Shown: positions 46,606 to 58,939 of the stretch, piece by piece
Layout of the letters: every line of letters starts with the position of its first letter
Numbering within the stretch: position 1 is the stretch's first letter
NCBI GenBank assembly: GCA_947000775.1
Contig: CAMQGK010000552.1
Span: 2,154,501-2,218,500, forward strand
Source: Pterois miles
Taxonomy: Eukaryota > Chordata > Actinopteri > Perciformes > Scorpaenidae
Direction: 5' to 3'
Length of the DNA: 64,000 nt
Translations under genes and position numbers: made by a program
Notes under the pieces: generated by a model
The model's input: the letters and a program-made list of their open reading frames with translations, nothing else
What the model was told of the DNA's origin: nothing
Databases searched by the model: none

Positions 46606-47784
46606 CTTAAAAATAAACAAAATAATAAAAAACCACAGGGGAACAGATTGTGGAATATGAGACGATATTTTGGCGAGTATGTTGTTGATAACATGCAGCA
46701 TTCTTCCCTTAAAATCATAAAAGAAACTCAGTGGCACACATGCACATGGTAGCTTACAATATACCCTGCCAAGCGACACACATTGGCACACATATTAGCG
46801 CCTCCGTCCAGGCGTGTTGGACACGGTGTGTGAAAGGTGTCCTGCTGCGTGGTTGGTGACAAAGACTATTTCTGTACTTGCTCTCGGACAGAGAGACAAG
46901 CAGGATGTGAAGGAGATGAACTCTCATCACACTGTGCTAAATAGCACCAAGGGGTACACACTACACCTAACATTAGCATGCTCCTTTCTAAAGCTGTCAC
47001 GCCTTTGGGCCACCAGTCTGCAGCTAATGAAAGGTCGTATGAGACCCACGAGCACGTCTTAAAAGCTGATGGATAGACTTTTTATTTATTTATTTTTTTT
47101 AATCCAGGGAAGGTAAATTTAGCATGATTAGTCTTTTTCTGACATACTTGTGCCACATCTTGCAGGTACATATTGGAGCTATTAAATTCAGCTGCTGCTA
47201 TTACCACTCACCCCTCTCTTGTTCAACCAAAAGGGATTGAATAAATCTGCTAGCTAACCAGCTGACTGTGAGATAAACACGGCATGCGCTTATTCCACTC
47301 GCGTTCATATTACCCCGGTGTGATGATAGCTTTTGACTGAATCGCAACACCAGCTCTGCGTCTATGTGTGTGTTTGTGAAAAGTCGCTGAAAGGGCCTCT
47401 CTCAGAGGGTTTCCTTCACGGGGAATCTCTGACAGGTGCTGACTAATTCAGTTCAGATAAATGTACATGTGCAAATGGGGATATGCAGTCCCACAGTTGG
47501 ATGATGAACTAGATTAGTACTTGGTACTTTATTATTTTTTTATTATTATTATTTTTTAATTTCTTTTGTTTGGTACTATTATTTTTGCAAAGACAACATA
47601 ATCCCATGAACTCAAAAATATCATTTTGGGGATAAAAATGACCTGAAACTTTTACCAAAACACCCTGCCAAAAACCTTAGATCAAGTATTCGCTATATTA
47701 AAATAAATCGTCTTTTTAGTGTTGAAGTTCAACATTTAGGCATTAGGCAAACTGTCTACTCTGTCTCCTAAGAGTCAAACAGAC
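46606..47784. other. Unique DNA, no gene recognised
   Basis: AT-rich with short T and A runs. No exon recognised. Confidence 0.5.
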
Positions 47785-47933
47785 ATTTCCATTCAGATCA
47801 ACATAGCAGGATGTTCAGAACGCCAGCCACGTTATTGTGTGCCATTGCCATTGCAAATATTGTAGCGTGCTAACTTCCCTATGAACCAACGTACAGCAAG
47901 TGGCAGTCTGCCTGAGGTGAGGTTTTGCATGGA
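47785..47933 (+). repeat. Unclassified interspersed repeat, copy 2
   Basis: Partner of 27185-27316. Shared blocks run from TTTCCATTCAGATCAACATA to GAGGTGAGGTTTTGCATGG with a short insertion in the middle. Confidence 0.65.
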
Positions 47934-48039
47934 GGGGCTCTTTTGTTGCCTGGCTGATGTAGAGGAATTGCAGATTGCTACATGATGAGCATGAACAAGA
48001 GACAGACAAAAGGATGACAGTCCAAACTGACTTGTTCGA

Positions 48040-48205
48040 GTCAGTTTATTTTTATCGCTCAGAATCACAAATTTGCCTCAGGGGGCTTTACAATCTGTAT
48101 AGGATACAATACCCTCAGTCCTTAACATGCGACCCTCTCATTGGACAAGAAAAACCTCAACTCAACCCCAAAAAAACCTTTTAACAATGGAAAAAAAAAG
48201 AAAGA
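48040..48205 (+). repeat. Fragment of a common fish repeat (GCCTCAGGGGGCTTTACA)
   Basis: GTTTATTTTTATCGCTCAGA, CAAATTTGCCTCAGGGGGC, TTTACAATCTGTATAGGATA and an A-rich end (CCCCAAAAAAACCTTTTAAC) match a repeat I know from many percomorph genomes. Class uncertain; no coding capacity. Confidence 0.55.
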
Positions 48206-50510
48206 AAAAAATAAGAGACAAGATTAAATGTGTTGCAACCATAATAAGTCAAATGACCATGGCAAACAGTTCAATGCCAATGTCTGCTCCTACTCTGTTT
48301 TGTATGGCCTCAGCTATTACACTTCATACTCAGATGGGCTGTCAAAGAATATAGCAGCTCTTTCAAAGCGAGCGACAGGAATAAAAAGAAACAGGCTGTA
48401 CGACAAAAGTTCAGCTCAAAACAACGCGTTGCGCTGCATGGCTCGGGGCCGGTTAGGACACAGTGTCATGGACATACATGCCTTAATCGCTATTTGAATA
48501 GTTCGAACTTATGTGTTTAGAAAGAACATTCAAGTGTCAGTTTTTGCAAATTCTGACGGGGCTTATACGAAGTGACGGGGATGACAATGATGAAACCCTT
48601 TAGATCCGTCTTGCAGATCTTGGATCTCTCTATGCTCCTTACCAGAGTACAGGATTTCCATATCATACCCACAATGCCTTTACGTTCTCAGCAGCACTTC
48701 CTGGTTGTGCTACTCAGCCAGAGTGTGATATCGTATCACATAATAGAATCCAATAGAGGTGGGCAACGGGGGGATGTAGGGTGATGTATTGTTTGTTGGA
48801 TGAGGAAGAGTGGGGCCCATTTGTCACGCCGTTATCAGCAGCATCCCAGAATTCATCAGAGTCAATAACAACAGTGGCTGTGCATTGACAGACAAGCCTC
48901 TAACGTACAGTGAATCTGTAATTCTTCACCAGACATCAATGTCTATGCATCAGCTCTATATATTATGGCTTGTTTTGGCAGGAATCGAGGAGACATGGAG
49001 GGGACACCGGCGACACCAGTTGAATACCAACGAGCATGCGTAAATAGCGGGCGAGTTTAGACACAACCCTTCTTTTTTTCAGAGTGTTTGAAGAACCAAT
49101 ATTGAATTTGGAGATAATGTGTTGAAGATGAAACACTGGCTGATCAGACGGCTATTAGATGCATCCTGCCGCCACTTGTTTAAAGTGCTTTTTCGCTCTC
49201 TTCTCGTCTCCCATTATGCTCTTTTAAGTGTATTCTTGAACGTATGGGAGATGCAAATCTTAAAATAGAACAGTGGGTGTTGGAAGGGCACTTGTGGAGG
49301 ACGGGGTGCAGAGAAAAAACAAGCTGGTCTTTGATGTCTGTGTTTTTCTTAACCCTGCCAAAGAAGCGTTTTTGAGATTCCAGGATCAACAAATCTCCAG
49401 GGAGTACAAAAGATCAAATACGGGCCCTTCGCTCACTTCCACTTTCTTCCTTCATATTCCTGGTCCCCTCAATGGCTACCCCTTATGTGTGCGCCTGTGC
49501 AAGGAGTGTGTATGCTTCTGCTCATCGGCTCCAGTCGCATTTTCAACCCTGTGGGCAGTCGGCTTCCATAACATAATCATTACTGTTTGAGAAAAGGGCC
49601 TCCGGGGGATGGGGAAGCAAAGCTGTGGTTGAAAAATGATGTTCCCACACAATTATGCAGGGACAGTGAAGGGTTCCCCCAAACTTCCTCTGTGCATCTT
49701 TTGGTCAGCTGACAAAAGGAAATAGAAACACGCTCGCTGATAGCAGCAGATTCAAAGTTGTGGTTGGAGTCAGCAAGGTGTGCCAAGTATCACAGCTGTA
49801 GGCTGTAATCGATGACCTGGCTACCAGAGAGCTGGGATCAATGATGCCCTCCCTGTTCACACTGCAGGCTTCTCTTGTTTTTTCTCAGGGGCATGTGATA
49901 CAGTCCTGTGTTTTCTTTGCTCAGCCTCGCTGCTGAGATTAGTCGCAGCATAATTTAAGGCAGACAGATGGAGACAGATAAGTTTTATTTATTTATCTAT
50001 TCAATGCAGATTGACTGCAAATACCTTTTTTCTGTGTAGGCTAAATTTTCAAGCACTGCTCGTGAACATGTGGTCACGGGCTTAAAAAATATAAAGCGCC
50101 TGGCCTTCTCACAGATTTGATCCTTTATTACAGGGTCAGGCAAACACGGCACAGCAAGAGCTAATTTCCACCAGTTTCGAGGCAATCGGCTCATTGCGTC
50201 TTTAAATCCCTGCAAGGAGGAAGATTGCCCTTAAACAGTGGCTGATACTTTGATGCCTGTTGTGTTGAAGAGGCAGAAATTGTGGGAAAGCATCTGCTGG
50301 GTCGAAGCTGTGTAAAATAGTGGTGTTAGATTGCGTTTAACGCGTAAGCTATGTGACTGTAATATTGTTATGATGTTGACACTAATGCAGTTATGTTGAA
50401 GTGATTTGATTACAAGTTGTCACCTAATGAAAATAACTGAAAGAAAATGGCTCAAAATGTGGAAGGCAAAATTAGGAAACAGTTGAATATATCTAGAGGC
50501 AGGTAAACGG
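48206..50510. other. Unique DNA, no gene recognised
   Basis: No recognised repeats. Several short frames exist; none shows a domain. Confidence 0.45.
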
Positions 50511-50970
50511 TAGGGGTGGGGAAAAAAACTGACCTATCGTGATTTTTTAATGTTTTTACAATTTTGACAGATTTTTTTAATGCCAGAATTGATTCAAAAT
50601 AGCTTTCAAAATAAGGTGTTAACAAAGGGAACTGTATATGCAAAATACATATATAGAAATAATATTGATTGGATTATATTCACCAGAAGTACAAAACATT
50701 AAATGTCCCTTATACGCTAAATTTGAAAGAAAAAATAACACTAATTTGTGAGGGAAATGTCTTTATTGTTTAATTTGTGGGTTGCCTGAAAAAAAATTAT
50801 AAATTATTCCTAACAATAACTGACATATTTGACTTCAGGACATCTCTGACTACATAAATGCTGAAAATCATGCATTTTTACTGTATTAATTTAGATATTT
50901 TCCCAAGTAAAAGTCTCAGTCTTTAGATATTTTCTAAAGTAAAAGTCTCTAGAAGTATACAATTCAACAT
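50511..50970 (-). mobile_element. hAT-like element, copy C (one end preserved)
   Basis: The plus strand opens TAGGGGTGGGGAAAAAAACT, a typical hAT-style end. It then carries, inverted, the blocks of copies A and B (TAACAAAGGGAACTGTATAT, ATTCACCAGAAGTACAAAAC, TTTGTGAGGGAAATGT, GACATCTCTGACTACATAAA, AAAGTCTCTAGAAGTATAC). A roughly 30-bp unit, TTTAGATATTTTC...AGTAAAAGTCTC, is duplicated in tandem at 50892-50950. The other end is lost. Confidence 0.75.
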
Positions 50971-51856
50971 TCTCCTACAGTCTAGTGTCTATGGTCTAAC
51001 TTGATTATTCCAACCCAGCCTACACTTCATCGTTGTCTTGCATGATACGTTGCCAATAGAGCTCCAGTTCTAAACCTAAAATCCCTCATCTGAATGAGAA
51101 TTGAGACATTTGCGAGGGGGACACATTTCCAAAAAGTCAGTTGGGGCAAGATGGGAGCTTCTAATTCCCCCTCTGCCTCTTAGGTCTTTTGGCAAGCAGA
51201 GAGCTCTAGAGAGAGAGAGAGAGAGGTTGTGGGAACGCCATCTCCCCACTCGCTATCCAAAGTCTGCTGCCTGGGCCCTGGCACTGTCGGATAAAGGGGC
51301 CACCGGCACAGCCTCCAGTGTTTCAAGTCAGATTAATCCTCTGATTAGGTTAATCCAGCCATGCTTCAATGGAGGGAAGACATCCCCCTCTGGAAAGTCT
51401 CCTGCTCTAAGAGAGAACTATATATGTTTCCCTTTTTTCCCCCCATCTTTGTATCTTCTTATGATTATCTTCACTCTGAGGTTAAAGGTGTTGCTCTTTA
51501 CCACATACCTCGCCATACCTGAAAGTGTTTAATATAGACTTTACGTCAGGTTTATGTTTCCTTTGTGGATCTTCACTTTACATGCCTCTTGATTTAATTT
51601 CAGTTTCATTTCTGTTAGATAAGTCCTCCCAAGACAAATGCCTTCCCAAGCCCGTGTTCGATTGAGGCCGTGCTTATTGTTTAAAGAGACAAAAGCTAAT
51701 GAAAGTCAGGTACGGTTCACGCCACTGGAAGATACAATAGGAGCCATTTTCTGATTTATCGCCAGAGTCGGAGCAATGAATAGAAGATGTTAATGAAGGT
51801 CACATGACAAAATGCTTTCTCTGGGTTCAAAGTGAGGTTGGGTCTATTAAATGCCC

Positions 51857-51867
51857 CCCACCACCAC

Positions 51868-51894
<27 letters not shown>
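51857..51894. repeat. (CCA)n(CA)n microsatellite
   Basis: About three CCA units followed by about 12 CA units. Confidence 0.95.
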
Positions 51895-51898
<4 letters not shown>

Positions 51899-52746
51899 AT
51901 TTATTTAGCCCTTTGCTGCTTAATGATGGGAGGACATTGCGTTCACACTGTCTCCTTCTCTACTGTTATTGTACAGAGTTCCCCCCTAATTAGCCTGTTT
52001 AGTCCTTACCCATCTCTAAAACAGTAGATAAATAGGATGTGCTTTGCTGATGTGCAAGCCTCCCAGTGGTGTGAATAATAGTATATTTATTTTTAATAAT
52101 CAAGCATTAGACTTGTGTGGTAATCCTGTTTCTCTTGGCGTGCTGCTTTTGTCTTTGGAGAGACAAAGTTTAGTTTATTAATTGATTTGAGTCATCATAA
52201 TTGCTGTATATATTTTGACTTATTTCTGCTGATTTCGATCAGCAATGTCATGGTGGTTTAGACTTGTGACAGCAAGATACTCAGTATAATTAGAGCGCTT
52301 ACTCTGGTCTTTAATGTTTGATGGCTGTGTCTGGCCTCTCCAGTCCAGCTCTTACTACCGGGCTGCAGGTTTCCACCCGGCGCTGCTGTGCCATGCACTC
52401 CGGCTGTGACCACTCCATCCTCTGCATGGCGTTTTTCTGCATTAACGTTATGGTTCCCTTATAGCACTGGGCGTTAAACCTAAATATTGCCAAATATGCA
52501 CGTTCGTTTGCTTTTTGCTTTCACACCAAATCCTTGTCTTATAAGCAGACTCTTTCTCATCCTGTGTGTGAAGCTGAACTCCTGCTACTCTGTACTGAGA
52601 CTCTGTACGCAGACACTTTTACGTTGAGTTTGCGGTGTCCGTCGTCCGACTATGATAACATGGCAGTGATATGCGAAAATGAACTAAGTGGGTTTTATTT
52701 CTATTAAAAAAATAGCAGTGGGGGCGGTGGGAAATTAATATAACCA

Positions 52747-52766
52747 GTGTTCGCCCGAACACTGTG
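52747..52766. repeat. Perfect 9-bp palindrome around CC
   Basis: CAGTGTTCG CC CGAACACTG. It may be the end of an unrecognised element. Confidence 0.7.
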
Positions 52767-54537
52767 TAATACCGATAGCACAGACTACCACGGCAAGCTT
52801 AATTTCGATATAACATTTCACTGCCAAACATGATCATTGGAGCTGTGGCTTTGAATCTGCCAATGAGCTCGTTGTCTCCTTGTCTCATTTCCATGTGACT
52901 ATGTTGACTTTTTGAACTTAATAAGTATATGCTTAGGACAGAGTAAAAAAAGAAAGTAAAACTGGCACATAGTTCATCAAAGAGTCTTTGAAGTATACAT
53001 TTTAGGTTTTTGGCTCACTGTGTCACACCGAGTGATTCACACGGAGGGAACAAGCCAGAGTTCGGTGTCTTGACACTTTGACATGACACGTAGCTGCAGG
53101 TAGAATCACTGTTGAGCTGCAAGATCTAGCCGGTGACCTTTTTTTAGTTCCACGATATATTCTCTCTAACATCAAGGCCACCCTGCTTCCTCTCTCCGGA
53201 TGCAGGATGCCCAGAGCAACAAGCATCGCTACTAGCCTGAGCACCGCTGTGACACAATTCTGGTTGGATATTGCCCCTTGCAACCACACTGCTTCAAGTT
53301 ACGCTGGGCACCAACCTAAATGGGCTTAAATTTTTAATTTGCACTGGAGAACAGAGAACACATCTTGGGAGGATAGCATATCTGTAATTTATTTAAGAAC
53401 CCCACAGAGGGAGAGTTATTTTGGAGGCAGAGAGCTGGAAGGGAAGTATCCATGTGGCATTTTTCTGTTCAGCCCAAGGTGCTTGTAGGTAGACTCCACT
53501 CAGCAGTGACCTTCTCAGCACCCACGATGAACATCCTATTTATGGTCCAGTCCTCGGGTAAAAAAACTGAGTGCAGAAACAATTCTTCTTCCATCCTGAG
53601 GAACAATGAAAACATTTGAATAATTGATTTGAAGTTTTGCTTAAACTCTTAAACATTTTACCAGACAAATTCCTCCTCCGTTTGAGGGCCCACTTCTCTG
53701 AAGAGTGCGGTGAAGAGTGCTCAACTTCCCTTGGTCAAACACGCGTCACCTCCGCTGGCGTGAAGTAAAAGCTTTTTCGCTATTAATTAGAGCAGGCCTG
53801 ATTAGCGCTGACAGGTGTGGCAGGTGTTCTGTTTGCTCAAGCGCCGGCAACAAACACGCACGCTACAGTCTGCGGTAATTTATTAAAATCACCATCAAAG
53901 CTGCCACTTATCCACGGTGGTGGGGTGAGCATGTACACGGGTAGAAAGTGGGGTAAGGATGGGGGTGGGGGGGTTGCTGGTGGCGGCACGCTATCATGCA
54001 GTTCATCCTTAATGAGTGTGGATTAGCGGGGATGATCCGGGCTTTGCAAAACCCCTGGTCCACGTCTGGTGGAGGTTGTGTGATGGGAGGGGACGTCATG
54101 ACTGACGCCACAGTCAGTTTGGACATCTTTCCCAGAATTCTCCACAATGGAGGATAACTGTAATAATACATTGGATGATTTAGCGTGTGTGTGTGTGCAT
54201 GTGTGCGCGTGTGCGTGTGCATGTACACTCATCTCCTCCTCCAATCACCACACGGTGCATGAGCCACCTCCTCCCTCGCAGATGAGCATAAGAGCTGATT
54301 AATATTTCTCCACAGTGATTTATTCAGATTTAATTTGTTTGCGAGCTGTTGCCTGCGAGGGGATAACAAAACATGTTTGTTACTCTCTTTCTTTTTCTTT
54401 TTAATTTCACAACATTGTATAAAAAAGGAGCATTATTGACACAGGAAATGGGAATTAAAATGTTATGATTATTTCATGATTGGACTGCTCAGTGATTTTG
54501 GATGCTTTGTTAATAATGCTAAGCCCTAAAGGTGTGA

Positions 54538-54861
54538 ATTATTGAGCGTGCTGCTGCTGCATTCCTTCGCAAGAGATCCCCTGAGAAGATCAGTGTAGAC
54601 CCCAGAGCCACTTTGAATGCATTCTTGTATTGCACCGGAGAACAGAGCAGCAAGTTCATGCTGCTGTTGGCCAGTAACCAACCAGAGCAGTTTGACCTGG
54701 CCATAAACAGCCGTATCAATGAAATAGTGGATTTCAATAATTTCACAAATCATGCCACAGCAAAGAGAGGGTTCAGAGAAGCTTGTGACCGCAACATCAC
54801 CAGTTGGAATTTGTATGCTGGAAGTTCAAGTCAACGTCTGTGTGGAGACGCATATGAATGA
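54538..54861 (+). pseudogene. ATAD3-like AAA+ ATPase pseudogene fragment
   Basis: An open frame of about 107 codons contains AFLRKRSPEKIS, ATLNAFLYCTGEQSSKFMLL, LASNQPEQFDLAINSRINEI and VDF. These match, almost residue for residue, the part of mitochondrial ATAD3 AAA+ ATPases from just after Walker B (DEADAFLRKR in the family) through the sensor-1 LASNQPEQFD motif to the DRI.E.V.F segment. Walker B itself is ruined (IIERAAAAFLRK in place of FIDEADAFLRK). After about 54740 the frame departs from the family, with only a faint frameshifted KERVQRSL remnant of the expected EERERLVR. No Walker A, coiled coil or membrane segment is present, and a TGA lies just upstream at 54535. It is most simply a retrocopy fragment or an exon relic. 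ATAD3 acts in mitochondrial nucleoid and inner-membrane organisation; this piece cannot do so. Recognition is by remembered motifs. Confidence 0.8.
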
Positions 54862-57215
54862 GTAAAACCGCTCTCTCCCGCAGCAACTACTGATGAGCTT
54901 CTCTTGAACTCTGCAACTGAACCACTGAAGCTGCTCGAAGGCCAGCAGGTAGAGAGCATGCACTTGAGAAGTTAGTTGAAAGAAAATGAGTGTGGATATG
55001 CAGCAATGTGGTGCAGACAAAAGCATGCCTCCTCTGTAAATTTCATCACTGAATGACTGAAACAAAAATGTCAAATTGCAAAAGACAGGAAGATTTCATT
55101 TCACTGAGTTTCTGAAGCTTTGTTACCTTGCATGGCGGCTGGATTCTCACAGTGTGATGAGATCACGTAAGAAACGCAGGATGCCACAGCCGCAATGTGA
55201 GAAGCTACTGGCAGCTATGGCTTAGGTGTATGAGGCGATGCAGAGAGGTGACCGTTTGGTCAAAACAACAATGGTTAGTGATTTAGACTTATAGTGAGGT
55301 AACTTCACAGTTAACCCTGAGTTTTCCATCCTACAACGGTGGTTTACTTTTCACCAGAGTAGATCACCATGGTAACTTTTGCTGAACAACCTGATCCAGA
55401 GCAGGTCATATTCCAGATAAGATAAAATCGTATGAAAGCAACCCTTACTACTTTATGTGAATGCGCCCATGACCAGACTGAGAAACCCTGGGTTGATTTC
55501 CTGAGTTGAGAACCAGCGTTGTAGAGCCGCTGCTAGGGTTAGTTCAGCCAGATAACAAGAAGATACCCTGGGTATGTTGAACTCACGTCATAGTACAGGC
55601 CCCTGAAGAGGTTAGCGTATAGCATTAGTTGTATTAAAACTTGATAGTATTTCTTCCAACAGTTTCTGGTGACTCAGGTGATTCTGTGTAACAAATCATC
55701 TGACAGGTCAGGTTAGAAGTTATGGCCTCTCAATATAAAATGACTGATGCTCAAGTTTTGGCACCTGAAGTCAAGTTAACAAGCTGACTTTTCAAACACC
55801 CCATATTCTCAGTTTGATGACAGTCATCCCTTTCCAGTCATTTGCTAATCCGGAGATTTGCAGCAGCCACACAAAGACGTTACAATGATATGTTCGCTGT
55901 CTGAATGAAATATGGGCTGTTCTCACTAAACAGCAAAGCCATTCTTCTACTCAACCCTAGACCTCTCCTGTCGTTAACACACACACACACACACACACAC
56001 AGCGCACCAGATGGAAATCGCATAGTCAGGCAACAGTTTGAGTAGCAGCCATAAACATGTGACCTGGGAGATGATTTATAATAATTAATCTGCTGTGTCC
56101 AGTCCCAACAGCCTCCCACTCTAACCCCCCCACCAATCCCACCACATGCACTCCCCACCCCCCCAGCCAGTCAGGCTTTGGGAACACAGCTGTGACCAGC
56201 TCGGCGCCTTTCCAAACCAATGTCACCAACGTCCCTATTGAAGGACATCGAAGGGGATTTAGTCTGTCTGTCTCCCTGCTAAACCCCCGTACCTTCACAA
56301 TAGAACACACGCTGTGCTTTATCATGGCCATCATATCATGAACCATTAACATGAGGGCCTACAATAACATTATTTATGGAGGCGTTAATATTAATATCGA
56401 CCTGTGTGCTGTCAGGCGAGCTGATTTACCGAGCGCTGGAATGCCGGGCCGTGTTGAGGTGGCAGGTGGACTAATTGAATATCAGTCACCGCATACAGCA
56501 TGCCGATAGAAGACACTCAGTCAGCGTTGAACAAGAACACACACAAATGTCCAATCTATACCTGCAAAAGAACTTACACGCATGACCTCACTCAATGAGT
56601 AAGCACTACCTTGTGTATGCAGGTGTTTATCAGACCTCGCAGACTTTTTAAACTGACGTTGCATGGCAGTAATTATGACTGGGACTCTGCTGAGAGTATA
56701 ATGGACGCTTTTGCACTTATCTGCACAAAACAGAAGCCCGCTAATGAAACTTCAGTCAGAGTGTCTCGTTGCTGGAGTGTTTCATCTGAGAACGGTGGTG
56801 TCTGAGTGTGTGGAGGTTCTCCGACAGAGCAGCGAGGTGCAGGATTAGTTAGCAGCAGCTGCGGAGAATAATGAGGTCGCAGGACAAAGGCACTCTGGCT
56901 GAGTGTGTGGAGTTTGTTTTGAAGGCAACTCTTGCCAATTTCAGTGAATTGTAGTCACTTGAACATATTTTTACAGGAAACTACAGGGTTTTCCGCGCAT
57001 CTTCCAGCAATGATTACAGCTTCTCAGTTCCAGGACACGAGCAACACAGCTGGAATGAATGAGCACTGAAAATACAGGGAGAGACTGTTCTGTTTTTACT
57101 GATGTGAAAAAGCCTTAATGTTGTCTGCTTCACAGTGTCTCCTAGTTTATTTTACTATTACTACTTTTACTAATTTTGTATAGTGAGACAGATTTATTAC
57201 AGTGACAGATGGTGG
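54862..57215. other. Unique DNA, no gene recognised
   Basis: Includes (CA)12 at 55978-56001 and a C-rich patch at 56100-56165. The block 56355-56510 (TTATTTATGGAGGCGTTAAT, GGCGAGCTGATTTACCGAGC) is a candidate conserved element. No exon recognised. Confidence 0.4.
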
Positions 57216-57300
57216 TAGAGCTGCAAAGATTAATCAGTTAGTTAAAATAATCAACTATTTTGATAATTGAATAATCGGTTTGAGTTATAGATTAGATTAT
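57216..57300 (+). mobile_element. Truncated TAGAGCTGCAAC-type hAT MITE
   Basis: TAGAGCTGCAAAGATTAATC ... AATCAACTATTTTGATAATT ... AATCGGTTTGAGT is the left end of the family seen complete at 57501. The rest is missing or unrecognisable. Confidence 0.7.
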
Positions 57301-57500
57301 AGATATAAGAGATTAAGTCAAGATTATCTTTAAGTATGAGTCATGCAGCAACGATATATATATATAAGGTTTCATCTGACAAGCTGACTTCTAATATCTT
57401 TTTTGGAATAATAAAGATTGACCGAAGGAATGGGATTATATTTGATTTTTTTTTATTTTCATAAAGAAATGAGATGAATGAAGTTTAAGTTAGTTGTTTC

Positions 57501-57766
57501 TAGAGCTGCAACAATTAATTGATTAGTTGTCAGCTATTAAAGTAATCATCTATTTTGATAATCAATTAAGTGATGTGAGTATCTTTTAAGAAACAAAAGG
57601 CAAAAATCTCCGATCGTCTTAAATATGAATATTTTCTGGTTTCTTTACTGCTCTGTGACAGTAAACTGAATATCTTCGAACAAGCTGATCGAACAATTAA
57701 TCAGTTAATTGGGCAAATAATCAACACATTAATCGATAATGGCTATAATCATTAGTTGCAGCCCTC
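57501..57766 (+). mobile_element. TAGAGCTGCAAC-type hAT MITE, both ends present
   Basis: Starts TAGAGCTGCAACAATTAATT and ends ATTAGTTGCAGCCCT. The terminal inverted repeat is of the common fish form TAGGGCTGCAACTA. The interior has AATATTTTCTGGTTTCTTTA and GACAGTAAACTGAATATCTT. About 265 bp, internally deleted, no ORF. Confidence 0.87.
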
Positions 57767-58939
57767 GATGGCGGCACAAGACATGCATTCAACCTCTCCC
57801 TCCCGCTATCTCTCTCTGCATGGTTAAGCTCGTGCTGCTACAGCCTTTATACTAATCTAGGTAGCCTAGCACTTAAACTATTGTTACGTTAGCTAGGTGG
57901 ATGTGTAATGGTACAAAACAAAGGAATGGTACAAGCAAGTCATTTGGTCATTTGGAGTCTCTGGTGTCTTTTGTGGGTCAGACTGTTGCCTGGAGTGGAC
58001 TGGAATGCATTTGAATGACCAAAGGAGGTTATTATCCAATGAATGTCTCATTATGTCTTTGTCAGAGCCCAAAGGAGCTTCGATGCCTTGCTGCCTTGCG
58101 AAATGGCTTTGATTTGAAACACTAATTTCCATGAGGTTGATTCTCCTTTTTTTACATGTGCATTTTTTTTTTAATTTAGCCAGTGCTCTACAGTGAGTGA
58201 TCAGGTAGAGACTCGTTCAAGGACACTACATCAGGAGAGCACACAGCTGCTGACAGCTGCACGTGGTGCGACTACAGAACGCATCTTACCGATGACGTTT
58301 GTCTTACATTTCTTTTCATTAGAACACTTCGTACCACCTTTTTTTTTTCTGTAAATCATGTGAAAGTGCTTCAGAAATAATATGCTATCAGAATAAGTGC
58401 AGCTAAACCCGATGCAGTGTAGACTATAAGAAGGCTGAGGTCATACCATTGATAAATTCAGAGAATTTCAAATGTATAACCCCTTGTCCTGTTAAGATCG
58501 TGAGGCTTACATTGTTGATAGAGAAAGGAAGGCTTAGTGCTATTCAAACCTTTATTTAGACACTAAATTCAGAGGTCGCCCTCATTCACCATGCTGTCAG
58601 AAGAAGAATATGCCTGCTATTAATCCGTTACTGTACAGTATATGAATAATACTGAAATTAATTAATTTTTAATATGAGCTTTAAGGCAAATAACTTTAAT
58701 TCCTCTGAATATATGTCTATACTAGTTGAGTAAATGATGAAAGACTTCCAGGCACATGTTGAGCAGCTGAATGTGGCTCTATGACATTGGTAATTGTTTA
58801 ATCATCCAATGTATTCTCATACAATGGCTCATATTATGCATTATGAAAAAGGTATGCCTCCTTTTTTCTTCATTTTCCTATGAATGCCCAGCAAGACATG
58901 TCAATTTCTGCTTGTGACATGCATACCTGTGTAAGTGTT
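57767..58939. other. Unique AT-rich DNA, no gene recognised
   Basis: The last 150 bp may already belong to the repeat at 58940. Confidence 0.45.

Larger units (their letters stand above)
50971..54537. other. Unique DNA, no gene recognised
   Basis: Includes (CCA)n(CA)n at 51857-51894, a perfect palindrome at 52747-52766 and a GT-rich patch at 54185-54228. Blocks 51640-51800, 53730-53900 and 54280-54380 (GATGAGCATAAGAGCTGATT, AATTTGTTTGCGAGCTG) look like candidate conserved elements. Frames do not show domains. Confidence 0.4.
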
